Of a stretch of DNA of 64,000 nt, positions 1 through 8,628 are shown one piece after another; the first letter of the stretch is position 1, and each line of letters starts with the position of its first letter. Origin of the DNA: Mycobacterium lacus (GTDB taxonomy: Bacteria; Actinomycetota; Actinomycetes; Mycobacteriales; Mycobacteriaceae); contig NZ_AP022581.1 in the NCBI RefSeq assembly GCF_010731535.1, forward strand, positions 4,969,952 through 5,033,951, written 5' to 3'. Both the position numbers and the translations under genes were made by a program. The notes beneath the pieces were generated by a model. It searched no databases. It was not told the DNA's origin and saw only the letters and a program-made list of their open reading frames with translations.

Positions 1-1
1 G

Positions 2-202
2 ATCGGTGCGTTAGCGGTGATCATGCTGCTTTCCATCGAGCACAGATTCGAACTTCCCGAGGCGGTCACGGCCTCGGTGGGTGTGGTCTTCATCGGGGCG
101 GCGTTGGGCTGGAGCGTGCTGCGCAATCGACGCAATGCCGCCTCGGTGGCTCTACTTGAAGAAGGCCCGACGCCGGCCAGCGTCAGTGCGCGCCCGTCTT
201 GA
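2..202 (+). CDS. C-terminal end of integral membrane protein (DUF475/Rv3629c-like), partial
   Basis: The reading frame is open from the left edge of the window and ends at TGA 200-202, so only the last 66 codons are present. The visible part has one hydrophobic segment (GVVFIGAALGWSVL) followed by a charged, probably cytoplasmic tail. In M. tuberculosis the gene facing ppa here is Rv3629c, a predicted integral membrane protein of the DUF475 (TerC-like) group; this assignment rests on synteny and on the membrane character of the fragment. The gene converges on ppa, and the two 3' ends overlap by 20 bp. Confidence 0.55.
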   Translation: MGALAVIMLLSIEHRFELPEAVTASVGVVFIGAALGWSVLRNRRNAASVALLEEGPTPASVSARPS

Positions 203-671
203 AGCGTTCCACCGAGCGCTGCACCTCGGCCTCCGCTTGGGCGCGGTCCACCCAGTCGGCTGCCTCGACGAACTTGCCCGGCTCCAGGTCCTTGTAGTGC
301 ACGAAGAAATGCTTGATCGCGTCCAGTTCGAAGGCCGGAACGTCCCCGATGTCCTGGATGTGATCCCACCGGTGGTCGCCGGCCGGGACACACAGCACCT
401 TGTCGTCGCCGCCGTGCTCGTCGACCATCCGGAACATGCCCACCGGCCGCGCCTCCACCAGCACGCCCGGGAACACCGCCTCGGGCAGTAGCACCAGCGC
501 GTCCAGCGGATCGCCGTCCTCGCCGAGGGTGTCCTCGATGAACCCGTAATCGGTCGGGTACGCCATCGACGTATAGAGGTAGCGGTCCAGGCGCACCCGT
601 CCCGTCTCATGGTCGACTTCGTACTTGTTCCGCTGGCCTTTCGGAATTTCGATGGTCACGTCGAATTGCAC
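183..671 (-). CDS. ppa: Inorganic pyrophosphatase
   Basis: This 162-aa soluble family I pyrophosphatase hydrolyses PPi to two phosphates and pulls biosynthetic reactions forward in the cytosol. The protein begins QFDVTIEIPKGQRNKYEVD and contains the family I signature region DGDPLDALVLL, whose aspartates bind the catalytic Mg ions, followed by GDHRWDHIQDIGD. I chose the GTG at 671 because it gives the usual 162-aa length and is preceded by AAGGAG at good spacing. The frame is open further upstream to 791, into the tandem repeat, but that part has no family similarity. It is divergent from the carboxypeptidase gene at 1035. Confidence 0.96.
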   Translation of the reverse strand: MQFDVTIEIPKGQRNKYEVDHETGRVRLDRYLYTSMAYPTDYGFIEDTLGEDGDPLDALVLLPEAVFPGVLVEARPVGMFRMVDEHGGDDKVLCVPAGDHRWDHIQDIGDVPAFELDAIKHFFVHYKDLEPGKFVEAADWVDRAQAEAEVQRSVERFKTGAH

Positions 672-732
672 CTTGTCGGCTCCTTCAAATGGGAAAGACA
701 CGGGTAGGTCGGTTGAGTCGCGGGTCCACCTT

Positions 733-964
733 AGTCCGATTGCCTGACTCCTCACTCGCGCCGTTGCGGCGCTCGCCGTCGTCGGGCGCAAGTCCGATTG
801 CCTGACTCCTCACTCGCGCCGTTGCGGCGCTCGCCGTCGTCGGGCGCAAGTCCGATTGCCTGACTCCTCACTCGCGCCGTTGCGGCGCTCGCCGTCGTCA
901 GGCGCAAGTCCGATTGCCTGACTCCTCACTCGCGCCGTTGCGGCGCTCGCCGTCGTCGGGCGCA
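733..964. repeat. 58-bp tandem repeat, 4 copies (VNTR-like)
   Basis: Four head-to-tail copies of a 58-bp unit start at 733, 791, 849 and 907, and a 4-nt start of a fifth lies at 965. The copies are identical over the unit except for one G-to-A change near position 900 in copy 3. Each unit contains the perfect hairpin GCGCCG-TTG-CGGCGC. The array fills most of the divergent intergenic region between ppa and the carboxypeptidase gene, so copy number sets the distance between their promoters. There are no spacers, so it is not a CRISPR. It resembles mycobacterial MIRU/VNTR loci. Confidence 0.95.
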
Positions 965-1034
965 AGTCGAGAGGTCCGCCTCGTCGCTGGTTCGGCAGAA
1001 TGGGGCCATACAGCCACCAGGCAGAAAGAGAGTC

Positions 1035-2420
1035 ATGGGTCCCACTAGCCGGCGCAGGTCCACCCAGGTGATCGTCGGGGTGGTCGTGCTGGCGTTTATC
1101 GCGGCCGTGGTCGGGGCGGCGATGTACTTCACGACAGGCGGTCGCGGCGCCGGTGCGCGGTCCCCCGTGCCGCCACCGCGGGTGCCCACCGTCAAGCCGG
1201 GTGTGACCCCCGTCGCCGACACCGCCCCGTTACCCAGCGCCGACGGCGTGGCGGCAGCGCTGGCAGCCGTTGCCGCCGATCCCGATTTGGGCAAGTTGGG
1301 GGGCCGGATCACCGACGCCATGACCGGGCAGGCGCTCTGGCAGCGGCTCGATGACATGCCGCTGGTGCCGGCGTCGACAAACAAGATCCTGACCGCGGCG
1401 GCCGCCCTGCTGACCCTGGACCGTCAGGCCCGGATCAGCACACGCGTGGTGGCCAGCGGTCAGGTCTCCCAGGGCCCCGTCGTACTCGTGGGGGCTGGGG
1501 ATCCGACGCTGTCCGCCGCGCCACCCGGCGTGGACACCTGGTATCGGGGTGCGGCGCGCATCAGCGACCTGGTCGAGCAGATCCAGCGCAGCGGTATGAC
1601 GCCGACGGCGGTGCAGGTTGACATCTCGGCGTTCAGCGGCCCGACGATGGCGCCGGGCTGGGACCCGGCGGACGTGGACAACGGTGACATCGCCCCGATC
1701 GAGGCCGCGATGATCGACGCCGGTCGGATCCAGCCGACGACGGTGAACTCACGACGGTCGCGGACCCCGGCGCTGGACGCCGGACGGGAGCTGGCCAAAG
1801 GCCTCGGTCTCGATCCTGCGGCGGTGACGATCGCGTCGGCACCGGCCGGCGCGCGGCAGCTGGCGGTGGTGCAGTCGGCGCCGTTGATCGAGCGGCTGTC
1901 CCAGATGATGAACGCCTCCGACAACGTGATGGCCGAATGCATCGGGCGTGAGGTGGCGGCCGCCATCAACCGGCCGCGGAGCTTCACCGGTGCGGTCGAC
2001 GCGGTGACCAACCGGCTCAACACCGCGCGCGTCGACACCAACGGCGCCGCGCTGGTGGATTCCAGCGGCTTGTCGGTGGACAACCGGTTGACGGCCACTA
2101 CCCTGGACGGCGCCGTGCAAGCGGCGGCGGGGCCGGACCAGCCGGTGCTGCGGCCGCTGCTGGATCTGCTTCCGATCGCCGGCGGCAGCGGCACGCTGGG
2201 CGAACGCTTCCTCGACCGGGCCACCGACCAGGGCCCGGCCGGCTGGCTACGAGCCAAGACGGGCTCGTTGACCGCCATCAATGCGTTGGCCGGGGTCCTC
2301 ACCGACAGCAGCGGACGGGTGCTCACCTTCGCGTTCATCTCCAACGACGCCGGCCCGAACGGCCGCAACGCGATGGACGCCCTGGCGACCAAGCTGTGGT
2401 TCTGCGGGTGCACGACGTGA
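1035..2420 (+). CDS. D-alanyl-D-alanine carboxypeptidase, peptidase S13 / PBP4 type (Rv3627c-like)
   Basis: This 461-aa penicillin-binding protein is predicted to trim or cleave peptidoglycan stem peptides outside the membrane. An N-terminal arginine-rich stretch is followed by one membrane anchor (about residues 12-32) and a proline-rich linker. The serine-enzyme motifs are visible in order: SxxK in PASTNKIL with Ser114, SxN in NASDNVMAE (about residue 294), and KTG in AKTGSL. The large insertion between the first two motifs is typical of family S13. Its stop codon overlaps the GTG of the next gene as GTGA, so the following genes probably share a transcript. Confidence 0.9.
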   Translation: MGPTSRRRSTQVIVGVVVLAFIAAVVGAAMYFTTGGRGAGARSPVPPPRVPTVKPGVTPVADTAPLPSADGVAAALAAVAADPDLGKLGGRITDAMTGQALWQRLDDMPLVPASTNKILTAAAALLTLDRQARISTRVVASGQVSQGPVVLVGAGDPTLSAAPPGVDTWYRGAARISDLVEQIQRSGMTPTAVQVDISAFSGPTMAPGWDPADVDNGDIAPIEAAMIDAGRIQPTTVNSRRSRTPALDAGRELAKGLGLDPAAVTIASAPAGARQLAVVQSAPLIERLSQMMNASDNVMAECIGREVAAAINRPRSFTGAVDAVTNRLNTARVDTNGAALVDSSGLSVDNRLTATTLDGAVQAAAGPDQPVLRPLLDLLPIAGGSGTLGERFLDRATDQGPAGWLRAKTGSLTAINALAGVLTDSSGRVLTFAFISNDAGPNGRNAMDALATKLWFCGCTT

Positions 2421-3469
2421 CCGCATCGACGGAACTGACCCTCGGCAACGCGGTCGATTGGCGATTCGCGGCCACCGTGGGGGAGCGGCTGGCCCGCCCG
2501 GGGCCACCGTCCACCGAATACACCCGCCGCCAGGTGGTCGACGAGTTGACGAGCGCGGCGGCCAAGGCCGAGCCGCCGGTGCGCGAGGTCACGGGCCTGG
2601 TCGCCGACGGTGTGGTGCCGGCGGCCCGCGTCGTCGACCGGCCGGCGTGGATTCGGGCGGCGGCCGAGTCGATGCGGGTCATGACCAACGGAGCCGAAAA
2701 GCCGCGGGGGTTTTTCACCGGTCGGATCACCGGTGCGCAGACGGGTGCCGTGCTGGCGTTTGTGGCCTCCGGGATTCTCGGTCAGTACGACCCATACGCC
2801 ACCGCCGACCAGGGCTGCCTGCTGTTGGTGTATCCCAACGTCATCGCCGTCGAGCGTCAACTGCGGGTCGAGCCGTCCGATTTCCGGCTGTGGGTGTGCC
2901 TGCACGAGGTCACCCACCGGGTGCAGTTCACCGCCAACCCCTGGCTGTCCGGCTACATGTCCCGCGCACTGGGGTTGTTGACCCAGGAACCAGGTGATGA
3001 CCTCGGAGAGGTGGTGGGCCGCCTCGCCAACTTCGTCCGCACCCGCGGTTATGGCTCCGCGACCGACGACCCCAACGCAACGGGGATCCTCGGGCTGGTG
3101 CGCGCCGTGCAGTCCGAGCCGCAGCGCGAGGCGCTGGATCAGCTCCTGGTGCTCGGTACGCTGCTCGAGGGTCACGCCGATCATGTGATGGACGCGGTTG
3201 GGCCGATGGTGGTGCCGTCGGTGGCCACCATCCGCCGTCGATTCGACGAACGTCGCCATCGCAAGCAACCGCCGCTGCAGCGGCTGCTGCGGGCGTTGCT
3301 CGGCCTTGACGCCAAGCTCGCCCAATACGCCCGCGGCAAGGCGTTCGTCGATCACGTGGTGGGCCGGGTCGGGATGGAGCGGTTCAACACGATCTGGTCG
3401 GGCCCCGAGACGTTGCCCCTGCCTGCCGAGATCGAGAACCCGCAGCGATGGATCGACAGGGTGCTGTAG
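2417..3469 (+). CDS. DUF2342 zinc-metalloprotease-like protein (Rv3626c-like)
   Basis: This 350-aa protein belongs to the actinobacterial family often labelled coenzyme F420 biosynthesis-associated or zinc-dependent metalloprotease. The key feature is the HExxH motif in CLHEVTHRVQF, around residue 160, which would bind zinc. No biochemical role is established that I know of. I chose GTG 2417, which overlaps the previous stop as GTGA and gives 350 aa, the M. tuberculosis length; an ATG seven codons upstream is possible. The 3' end overlaps the start of tilS by 22 bp, suggesting translational coupling. Confidence 0.85.
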   Translation: MTASTELTLGNAVDWRFAATVGERLARPGPPSTEYTRRQVVDELTSAAAKAEPPVREVTGLVADGVVPAARVVDRPAWIRAAAESMRVMTNGAEKPRGFFTGRITGAQTGAVLAFVASGILGQYDPYATADQGCLLLVYPNVIAVERQLRVEPSDFRLWVCLHEVTHRVQFTANPWLSGYMSRALGLLTQEPGDDLGEVVGRLANFVRTRGYGSATDDPNATGILGLVRAVQSEPQREALDQLLVLGTLLEGHADHVMDAVGPMVVPSVATIRRRFDERRHRKQPPLQRLLRALLGLDAKLAQYARGKAFVDHVVGRVGMERFNTIWSGPETLPLPAEIENPQRWIDRVL

Positions 3470-4440
3470 CGCGGCTGCGCAGGGCCGCCGAGGCGTTTGT
3501 CAAGGCCCATCTGGACACCGCCGACCGGTGGTGCGTGGCCCTCTCCGGCGGCCCGGACTCGCTGGCGCTCACCGCCGTCGCCGCGCGGCTGCTGCCCACC
3601 GCCGCGTTGATCGTGGACCACGGTCTGCAGTCGGGTTCGGCCGCGGTCGCCGAAACCGCCAGGGCGCAGGCCGTGGCGCTGGGATGCGTTGACGCACAAG
3701 TGCTTTGCGTTCAGTTGGGTGACGGGAGCGGCCGCAAAGCCGGCTCTGGTGGCCTGGAGGCGGCGGCACGCGCCGCGCGCTACGCCGCTTTGGACGCGCA
3801 CCGCGACGGCCCGGTGCTGCTGGCCCACACGCTCGATGACCAGGCGGAGACGGTGCTGCTGGGGCTCGGTCGCGGTTCGGGGGCCCGGTCGATCGCCGGC
3901 ATGCGCCCATACGATCCGCCGTGGTGCCGGCCGTTGCTGGGTGTGCGGCGCGACGTGACCCACGCCGCCTGCCGGGAACTGGGCCTGACGCCGTGGCGGG
4001 ATCCGCACAACACCGACCGCCGTTTCACCCGGACTCGGCTGCGCGCCGAGGTGCTGCCGCTGCTGGAGGACGTGCTGGGCGGCGGTGTGGCCGAGGCGCT
4101 GGCCCGCACCGCGACCGCGTTGCGTGAGGACACCGACCTGCTCGACACGATCGCCGCGGAGGCGCTCACCAAGGCGTCGGCGGGTTCTGGCCTGAGTACC
4201 AAGGCGTTGACCGCGCTGCCGGACCCGGTGCGGCGCAGGGTAATTCGTGGCTGGCTCTTGGCCGGCGGCGCGACTGGGCTGACCGATAAGCAGATCCGCG
4301 GCGTGAACACGCTGGTCACCGCTTGGCGCGGCCAGGGCGGGGTGGCGGTCGGGTCCACATTGCGCGGTCGGCGATTGGTCGCGGGCCGGCGCGACGGTGT
4401 GCTGACATTGCGGATCGAGCCCGTTGCCAAGCCGGTTTGA
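3448..4440 (+). CDS. tilS: tRNA(Ile)-lysidine synthase
   Basis: This 330-aa enzyme converts the wobble C of the CAU-anticodon tRNA-Ile to lysidine using ATP and lysine, changing its codon specificity from AUG to AUA. The N-terminal PP-loop ATPase motif SGGPDS is at about residues 34-39, and the HTLDDQAET segment of the family follows. The protein is shorter at the C-terminus than the E. coli enzyme, as is usual in mycobacteria. The ATG lies inside the end of the preceding gene. hpt follows 39 bp downstream, a tilS-hpt order also found in other bacteria. Confidence 0.95.
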   Translation: MDRQGAVARLRRAAEAFVKAHLDTADRWCVALSGGPDSLALTAVAARLLPTAALIVDHGLQSGSAAVAETARAQAVALGCVDAQVLCVQLGDGSGRKAGSGGLEAAARAARYAALDAHRDGPVLLAHTLDDQAETVLLGLGRGSGARSIAGMRPYDPPWCRPLLGVRRDVTHAACRELGLTPWRDPHNTDRRFTRTRLRAEVLPLLEDVLGGGVAEALARTATALREDTDLLDTIAAEALTKASAGSGLSTKALTALPDPVRRRVIRGWLLAGGATGLTDKQIRGVNTLVTAWRGQGGVAVGSTLRGRRLVAGRRDGVLTLRIEPVAKPV

Positions 4441-4479
4441 CGCCTGCGTTGGTTCTTCGGCCGGCGGCATGACTACGCT

Positions 4480-5052
4480 GTGGGCGTGGCGGCGGAGCTG
4501 TACCCGGGGGACATCAAGTCGGTGCTGCTCACCACGGAGCAGATTCAGGCCCGCGTCGCCGAACTCGGCGCGCAAATCGGCAACGACTACCGCGATGTCA
4601 CCGCCGACGGCCAGGATCTGCTGTTGATTACCGTGCTGAAGGGCGCGGTTCTGTTCGTTACCGACCTGGCGCGGGCGATTCCGCTGCCGACCCAGTTCGA
4701 GTTCATGGCGGTGAGTTCCTACGGGACGTCGACGTCGTCGTCCGGGGTGGTGCGGATCATGAAGGACCTCGACCGTGATATCCACGATCGCGACGTGCTG
4801 ATCGTGGAGGACGTCGTCGACTCGGGGCTGACGCTGTCCTGGCTGCTGCGCAACCTGACCACCCGGCATCCGCGTTCATTGCGGGTCTGCACGCTGCTGC
4901 GTAAGCCCGACGCGGTGGGCGCCAACGTCGACATCGCATACGTGGGCTTCGACATTCCCAACGACTTCGTCGTCGGCTACGGCCTGGACTACGACGAGCG
5001 CTACCGCGACCTGTCCTATATCGGGACGCTGGACCCGCGGGTCTACCAGTAG
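4480..5052 (+). CDS. hpt: Hypoxanthine-guanine phosphoribosyltransferase
   Basis: This purine-salvage enzyme transfers phosphoribose from PRPP to hypoxanthine or guanine. The PRPP-binding signature VLIVEDVVDSGLT is intact, as are the flexible-loop region SSYGTSTSSSG and the base-recognition end YVGFDIPNDFVVGYGLDYDERYRDL. The start is uncertain: GTG 4480 gives 190 aa, and GTG 4486 gives 188 aa. A TACGCT box at 4473-4478 lies 7 nt before GTG 4486, the geometry of a leaderless mycobacterial start, so 4486 may be the true one. The annotated M. tuberculosis protein is longer at its N-terminus. Confidence 0.95.
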   Translation: MGVAAELYPGDIKSVLLTTEQIQARVAELGAQIGNDYRDVTADGQDLLLITVLKGAVLFVTDLARAIPLPTQFEFMAVSSYGTSTSSSGVVRIMKDLDRDIHDRDVLIVEDVVDSGLTLSWLLRNLTTRHPRSLRVCTLLRKPDAVGANVDIAYVGFDIPNDFVVGYGLDYDERYRDLSYIGTLDPRVYQ

Positions 5053-5058
5053 CGGGTC

Positions 5059-5805
5059 TTAGTCCAGCTCCCAGACCGCGGTCACCGAGAAGGACACCGT
5101 CTGCTGGCCGGGTTCCAGCGGCACCGTCGACATGTCACGTGACGGCGCCGGCGGGCTCCCTGTCGTCGGCGTGTATCCCGAGGCCTCCGAGATGGAAAGC
5201 ACCTTGCCCAGACGGAGGCCCGACAGTTGGGCGTACTGCTCGGCGCGGTTCTTGGCGTCTTGGAAGGCGCGCGCCCGCGCGTCCTTCACCAGCTGCGAGT
5301 CGTCCGCGATCGAGTAGTTGACCGAGCTGATCCGGGTCGCGTCCCCCCCGGTGCTGACGATGAGAGCCAGCAGCCGCGATGCGGCATCGGGTGGATGGAT
5401 CTTGACCTCGATCGCGTTGCCGGCGCGATAGCTGGTGATGGTGGCCGTGCCGGCGGGCTCGGGATTGCTGTATTGCGGCCGCAGGGTGACTTCGGTGGTG
5501 CGGATGTCCTTGCGGTCCAGGCCGGCGCCCACCAGCGCGTCGATGACGGCTTGCTGGCGGTCGTTGGCCCGGTTCATCGCGGTGGTGACGTCCGGTGCGG
5601 TGAACTCGATGCCGACGTCGGCGGTCAGCGTGTCCGGCACGCCCTGGACTTGCCCCGATCCGAAGACGGTGACCTGGCGCGGATTCGCCCCGGGCGACCC
5701 GGGGGTGTGCTTATCGCACCCCGACATCGTGGCGACGGCCAGGCCGGCGGCTACCACGGCAATCGACCTGCGAACGAATCTCTGGGCGCTCCCTGCGATC
5801 GGCAT
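5059..5805 (-). CDS. lpqG: SIMPL-domain (DUF541) lipoprotein LpqG
   Basis: This 248-aa secreted lipoprotein begins with a signal peptide carrying a twin arginine and the lipobox MSGC (Cys at about residue 30). The rest is one SIMPL/DUF541 domain (QVTVFGSGQVQGVPDTLTADVGIEF to the C-terminus); the function of this domain is not settled. I chose ATG 5805 because it opens directly onto the signal peptide; the frame is open further upstream but without family similarity. It converges on hpt with a 6-bp gap. Confidence 0.9.
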   Translation of the reverse strand: MPIAGSAQRFVRRSIAVVAAGLAVATMSGCDKHTPGSPGANPRQVTVFGSGQVQGVPDTLTADVGIEFTAPDVTTAMNRANDRQQAVIDALVGAGLDRKDIRTTEVTLRPQYSNPEPAGTATITSYRAGNAIEVKIHPPDAASRLLALIVSTGGDATRISSVNYSIADDSQLVKDARARAFQDAKNRAEQYAQLSGLRLGKVLSISEASGYTPTTGSPPAPSRDMSTVPLEPGQQTVSFSVTAVWELD

Positions 5806-6408
5806 GCCTGGCACCCTATCGTCTCCGGGCACCCAAACCTCATCGGATAAACAAAGTCCCGGCATAATAGTGCACGCTGCGGCGATCTCCGCGTAGTTCG
5901 TATAAGACTCTAATTTATTGAGATTCGGCCGTATGCGGATGTTATGACCACACTGTGAATTGCCGCTCGGTGCGTTGCCGCAGGATCCCCCACGAGTCGC
6001 CTCGTGGGTCACGGCCCAGTCCATGACCGCATGACAAAATCGTCAATAATTCGGGGCTGCGGCTACCGATGCAGACTCATGTCAAATTCTAATGAATCGC
6101 CACCTGCCGCGTATTCGTAGCCGCGCTTGGCGCGCCAATACGCTGCGCCTCATGGCAAGTCGAGGGATTGACCGAGGTTCATATGGAACTCAGAGAATAA
6201 CTGATTCCCAGGGCTTTTGATTGGGAAACTATATGACTTAGAAAGTGCCACGAATTAAGTGAATATTTATTGACCCTGAAGTGAACAACCTCAGTGGAGG
6301 CTGTGTTGCCCGGACATGGGTGTCCTAACGTGTCGGAGGATCCGCGTCAGCGACGAAATCAAATTGATGAAAGCCGCTGATGCAAAGTGCCATTAGGGAG
6401 GAAATCCA
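5806..6408. other. 603-bp non-coding region upstream of PE/PPE pair
   Basis: No convincing gene is present. The stretch is clearly richer in A+T than its surroundings, especially 6170-6300, which suggests a target for the Lsr2/EspR-type nucleoid proteins known to coat PE/PPE promoters. It contains a perfect 12-bp palindrome TTGGCGCGCCAA at 6127-6138. The region must hold the promoters of the divergent lpqG and PE genes. AGGGAGGA at 6395-6402 is the PE ribosome-binding site. Confidence 0.6.
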
Positions 6409-6708
6409 ATGTCGATTGTGATCGCACAGCCGGACATGCTGGGTGCCGCGGCGGGGGAGCTACAGTCCATCAACGCGGCGCTGCGGGCCGGCAATGCGGC
6501 CGCGGCGGTCCCGACGACCGCTGTCGTTCCGGCCGCCGCTGATCTGGTGTCGGCGCTGACGGCGGCGCAGTTCGCCAGGCACGCCCGGCTCTATCAGGAG
6601 ATCAGCGCCCAGGCCGCGGCCGTCCAAGAGCAGTTGGCGACCACGCTGGGCGTCAGCGGCGCTTCGTACGCGGTCACCGAGGCCGCCAACGCCAGCACCA
6701 TCGGTTAG
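6409..6708 (+). CDS. PE family protein (PE32-like)
   Basis: This 99-aa protein consists only of a PE domain: the Pro-Glu-type N-terminal helix hairpin (MSIVIAQPDMLGAAAGEL onward) with no C-terminal extension. The type VII secretion signal YxxxD/E is present as YAVTE near residue 87. PE proteins of this kind form a helical dimer with the adjacent PPE protein and are exported by an ESX system. The PPE gene starts 13 bp downstream. The position next to lpqG matches M. tuberculosis PE32 (Rv3622c). Confidence 0.92.
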   Translation: MSIVIAQPDMLGAAAGELQSINAALRAGNAAAAVPTTAVVPAAADLVSALTAAQFARHARLYQEISAQAAAVQEQLATTLGVSGASYAVTEAANASTIG

Positions 6709-6721
6709 GCGGGAGGGAGTC

Positions 6722-7966
6722 ATGCTCGATTTCGCACAGTTGCCGCCGGAGATCAACTCCACGCTGATGTACGCGGGCCCCGGTTCGGCGCCGATGCTGG
6801 CGGCCGCGACGGCGTGGGAGGTGCTGGCTTCCGAATTGCAGACCATGGCGTCCTCCTACGACGCGGTGATTGTCGGCCTGACCGACGGGCCATGGCTGGG
6901 CCCCTCCGCGGCGTCCATGGCGGCCGCCGCCGCGCCCCAAATAGCGTGGCTGCGCAGCACCGCCGTGCAGGCCGAACAGGCTGCCGCCCAGGCCGTTTCG
7001 GCGGCGGGCGCCTACGAGTCGGCCTTCGTTGCCACCGTGCCGCCGGCGGAGGTCGCGGCCAACCGGGCGTTGTTGCTGGCGCTGTTGGCGACGAATTTCC
7101 TTGGCCAGAACACCGCGGCGATCGCGGCCACTGAGGCGCAATACGCCGAAATGTGGGCCCAGGACGCGGCCGCGATGTACGGCTATGCCGGCGCATCGGC
7201 GGCGGCGTCGACGTTAATGCCGTTTGACCCGGCCGTGCAGGCTATTAACCCGGCCGGGTTGGCCAGCCAGGCTGCTGCCGTCGCCCAAGCGGTGAATGGG
7301 GCCGCGGCCGCGCAGGGACTCGACGCGGTTCCCAAAGCCTTGCTGGGGCTCGCCGGGCTGACGAACGATCCGCCCTGGCTCACCGACCCCGCCGCCGCGC
7401 TCGGCCTCACGGGGCACGCCTGGAACGCCAACGGCGATGGCATTATCGTGGCTGGAATGCTCGGCGACGTGGTGGAGGGCTTAACCGGGTCGGCAACCGT
7501 GGATGGCAGCCTGCCCATGGACGTATTCAATAGATGGGTCTCTCCCGCCCGGCTCGTGATCACCCAGATGAAGGACTACTTCAGCCTCGCGCACGATCTG
7601 CCGAAGTGGGCCAGTGAGGGCGCCGAAGCCGCCGCCAAGGCCGCCAAGGAGCTGCCGGCCGCGCTTCCGGCCGCCGTTTCCGGGGGTCCCCTGGGCGGGG
7701 TCGCGGGAGCCGTCGGTAAGGCCGCGTCAGTCGGGGGATTGTCGGTTCCGGCTTCCTGGGCCGGTGCGACCCCGACGGCGACACCCGTCACCGTGGCTCT
7801 CAATGGCGTCGGGGCCGCGGCGGCCGCCGAACCTGCCGCGAGCGCCTTCGGTGGGTTGCCGGTGGTACCCGGCGCTGGCGCCGGACGCGCTCTGGCGGCC
7901 CACTTTGCGGCCCCACGTTACGGATTCAAGCCGACTGTCATCCCACACCCGCCGGCGGGCGGATAG
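6722..7966 (+). CDS. PPE family protein, SVP subgroup (PPE65-like)
   Basis: This 414-aa protein has an N-terminal PPE domain of about 180 residues (LDFAQLPPEINS at the start, the WxG turn in DGPWLG, and MWAQDAAAMYGYAG near its end). An Ala-rich linker and the GxxSVPxxW motif (GGLSVPASW, about residue 345) mark the SVP subgroup. The C-terminus PRYGFKPTVIPHPP is also typical of that group. It should pair with the PE protein encoded 13 bp upstream. The length matches M. tuberculosis PPE65 (Rv3621c). No esx pair follows it here. Confidence 0.93.
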   Translation: MLDFAQLPPEINSTLMYAGPGSAPMLAAATAWEVLASELQTMASSYDAVIVGLTDGPWLGPSAASMAAAAAPQIAWLRSTAVQAEQAAAQAVSAAGAYESAFVATVPPAEVAANRALLLALLATNFLGQNTAAIAATEAQYAEMWAQDAAAMYGYAGASAAASTLMPFDPAVQAINPAGLASQAAAVAQAVNGAAAAQGLDAVPKALLGLAGLTNDPPWLTDPAAALGLTGHAWNANGDGIIVAGMLGDVVEGLTGSATVDGSLPMDVFNRWVSPARLVITQMKDYFSLAHDLPKWASEGAEAAAKAAKELPAALPAAVSGGPLGGVAGAVGKAASVGGLSVPASWAGATPTATPVTVALNGVGAAAAAEPAASAFGGLPVVPGAGAGRALAAHFAAPRYGFKPTVIPHPPAGG

Positions 7967-8628
7967 CAAGAAGGCCTTCGGCCCTGTGTCCGGGCGCAGA
8001 AGGGCTGGTACTCGATGCGCGCTTGAGCAGAAACAGCATGTCGCGCACGTGGTTTCGGCATTTGCGCGCCGCGATCTCGTGCTTTCGGGCGTGTTGTTGG
8101 CCTGCTGATGTAGTCATTAGATCGGTGGTGTCCTGGGCTGCGGTAGTCACATCTGCCCCACTCGCCCCTGGGTCGAGCCGGCACACAGTTTGCCCGCCTC
8201 AGCGCGACAACGTCAGGCGCGCAGGGGATTTTGTCGCTGCGAGCCGGGCACGACGAACACCCCAACCCGCGGAGACTCCCGTGACTGCTGGGACCAGTTG
8301 CCGTGGCGCCGAACAGCTAGGCTAGGGGGTACTGCATCAACAGCATTCCGGCTGACGCAGGCGCCCATTGACCGGTCGTTGCTCTCGATTGCTGTTGCGT
8401 GCCTGGGCAACCGGGGCGAATGCGACGTTCTCGTGTCACCACAGGTCACGCTCAAAGCGCCAGCCCGGTATCAGAAGGTCACCTTTGTGGAGATTCCCCG
8501 CTCGACCACCTCGTCCTGGGGACGCGCTGCCCGTCACGATGCGCCACATTGACGACTGGATCGCTAGCAATTGCGTGCTCGCCATCGCTTGGCGCGCCGA
8601 ACGTCCCCGCCAGTCCCGCGCCCAGCCC
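7967..8628. other. 662-bp stretch without a supported gene
   Basis: No frame here looks like a real protein: the open frames on both strands are short and show no WXG100 or other family features. A partly self-complementary AAGGCCTT element at about 7972 may end the PPE transcript. In M. tuberculosis two esx genes (esxW, esxV) sit at this position, so this may be decayed or deleted sequence. Confidence 0.5.

Noticed and set aside
733..964. Tandem 58-bp repeat as a CRISPR array
   Set aside because: The units are contiguous with no variable spacers, and no cas genes are present.
7967..8628. Search for esxV/esxW-type WXG100 genes in the gap after the PPE gene
   Set aside because: No frame contains a WXG motif or a helical protein of about 95 residues; all open frames lack family features.
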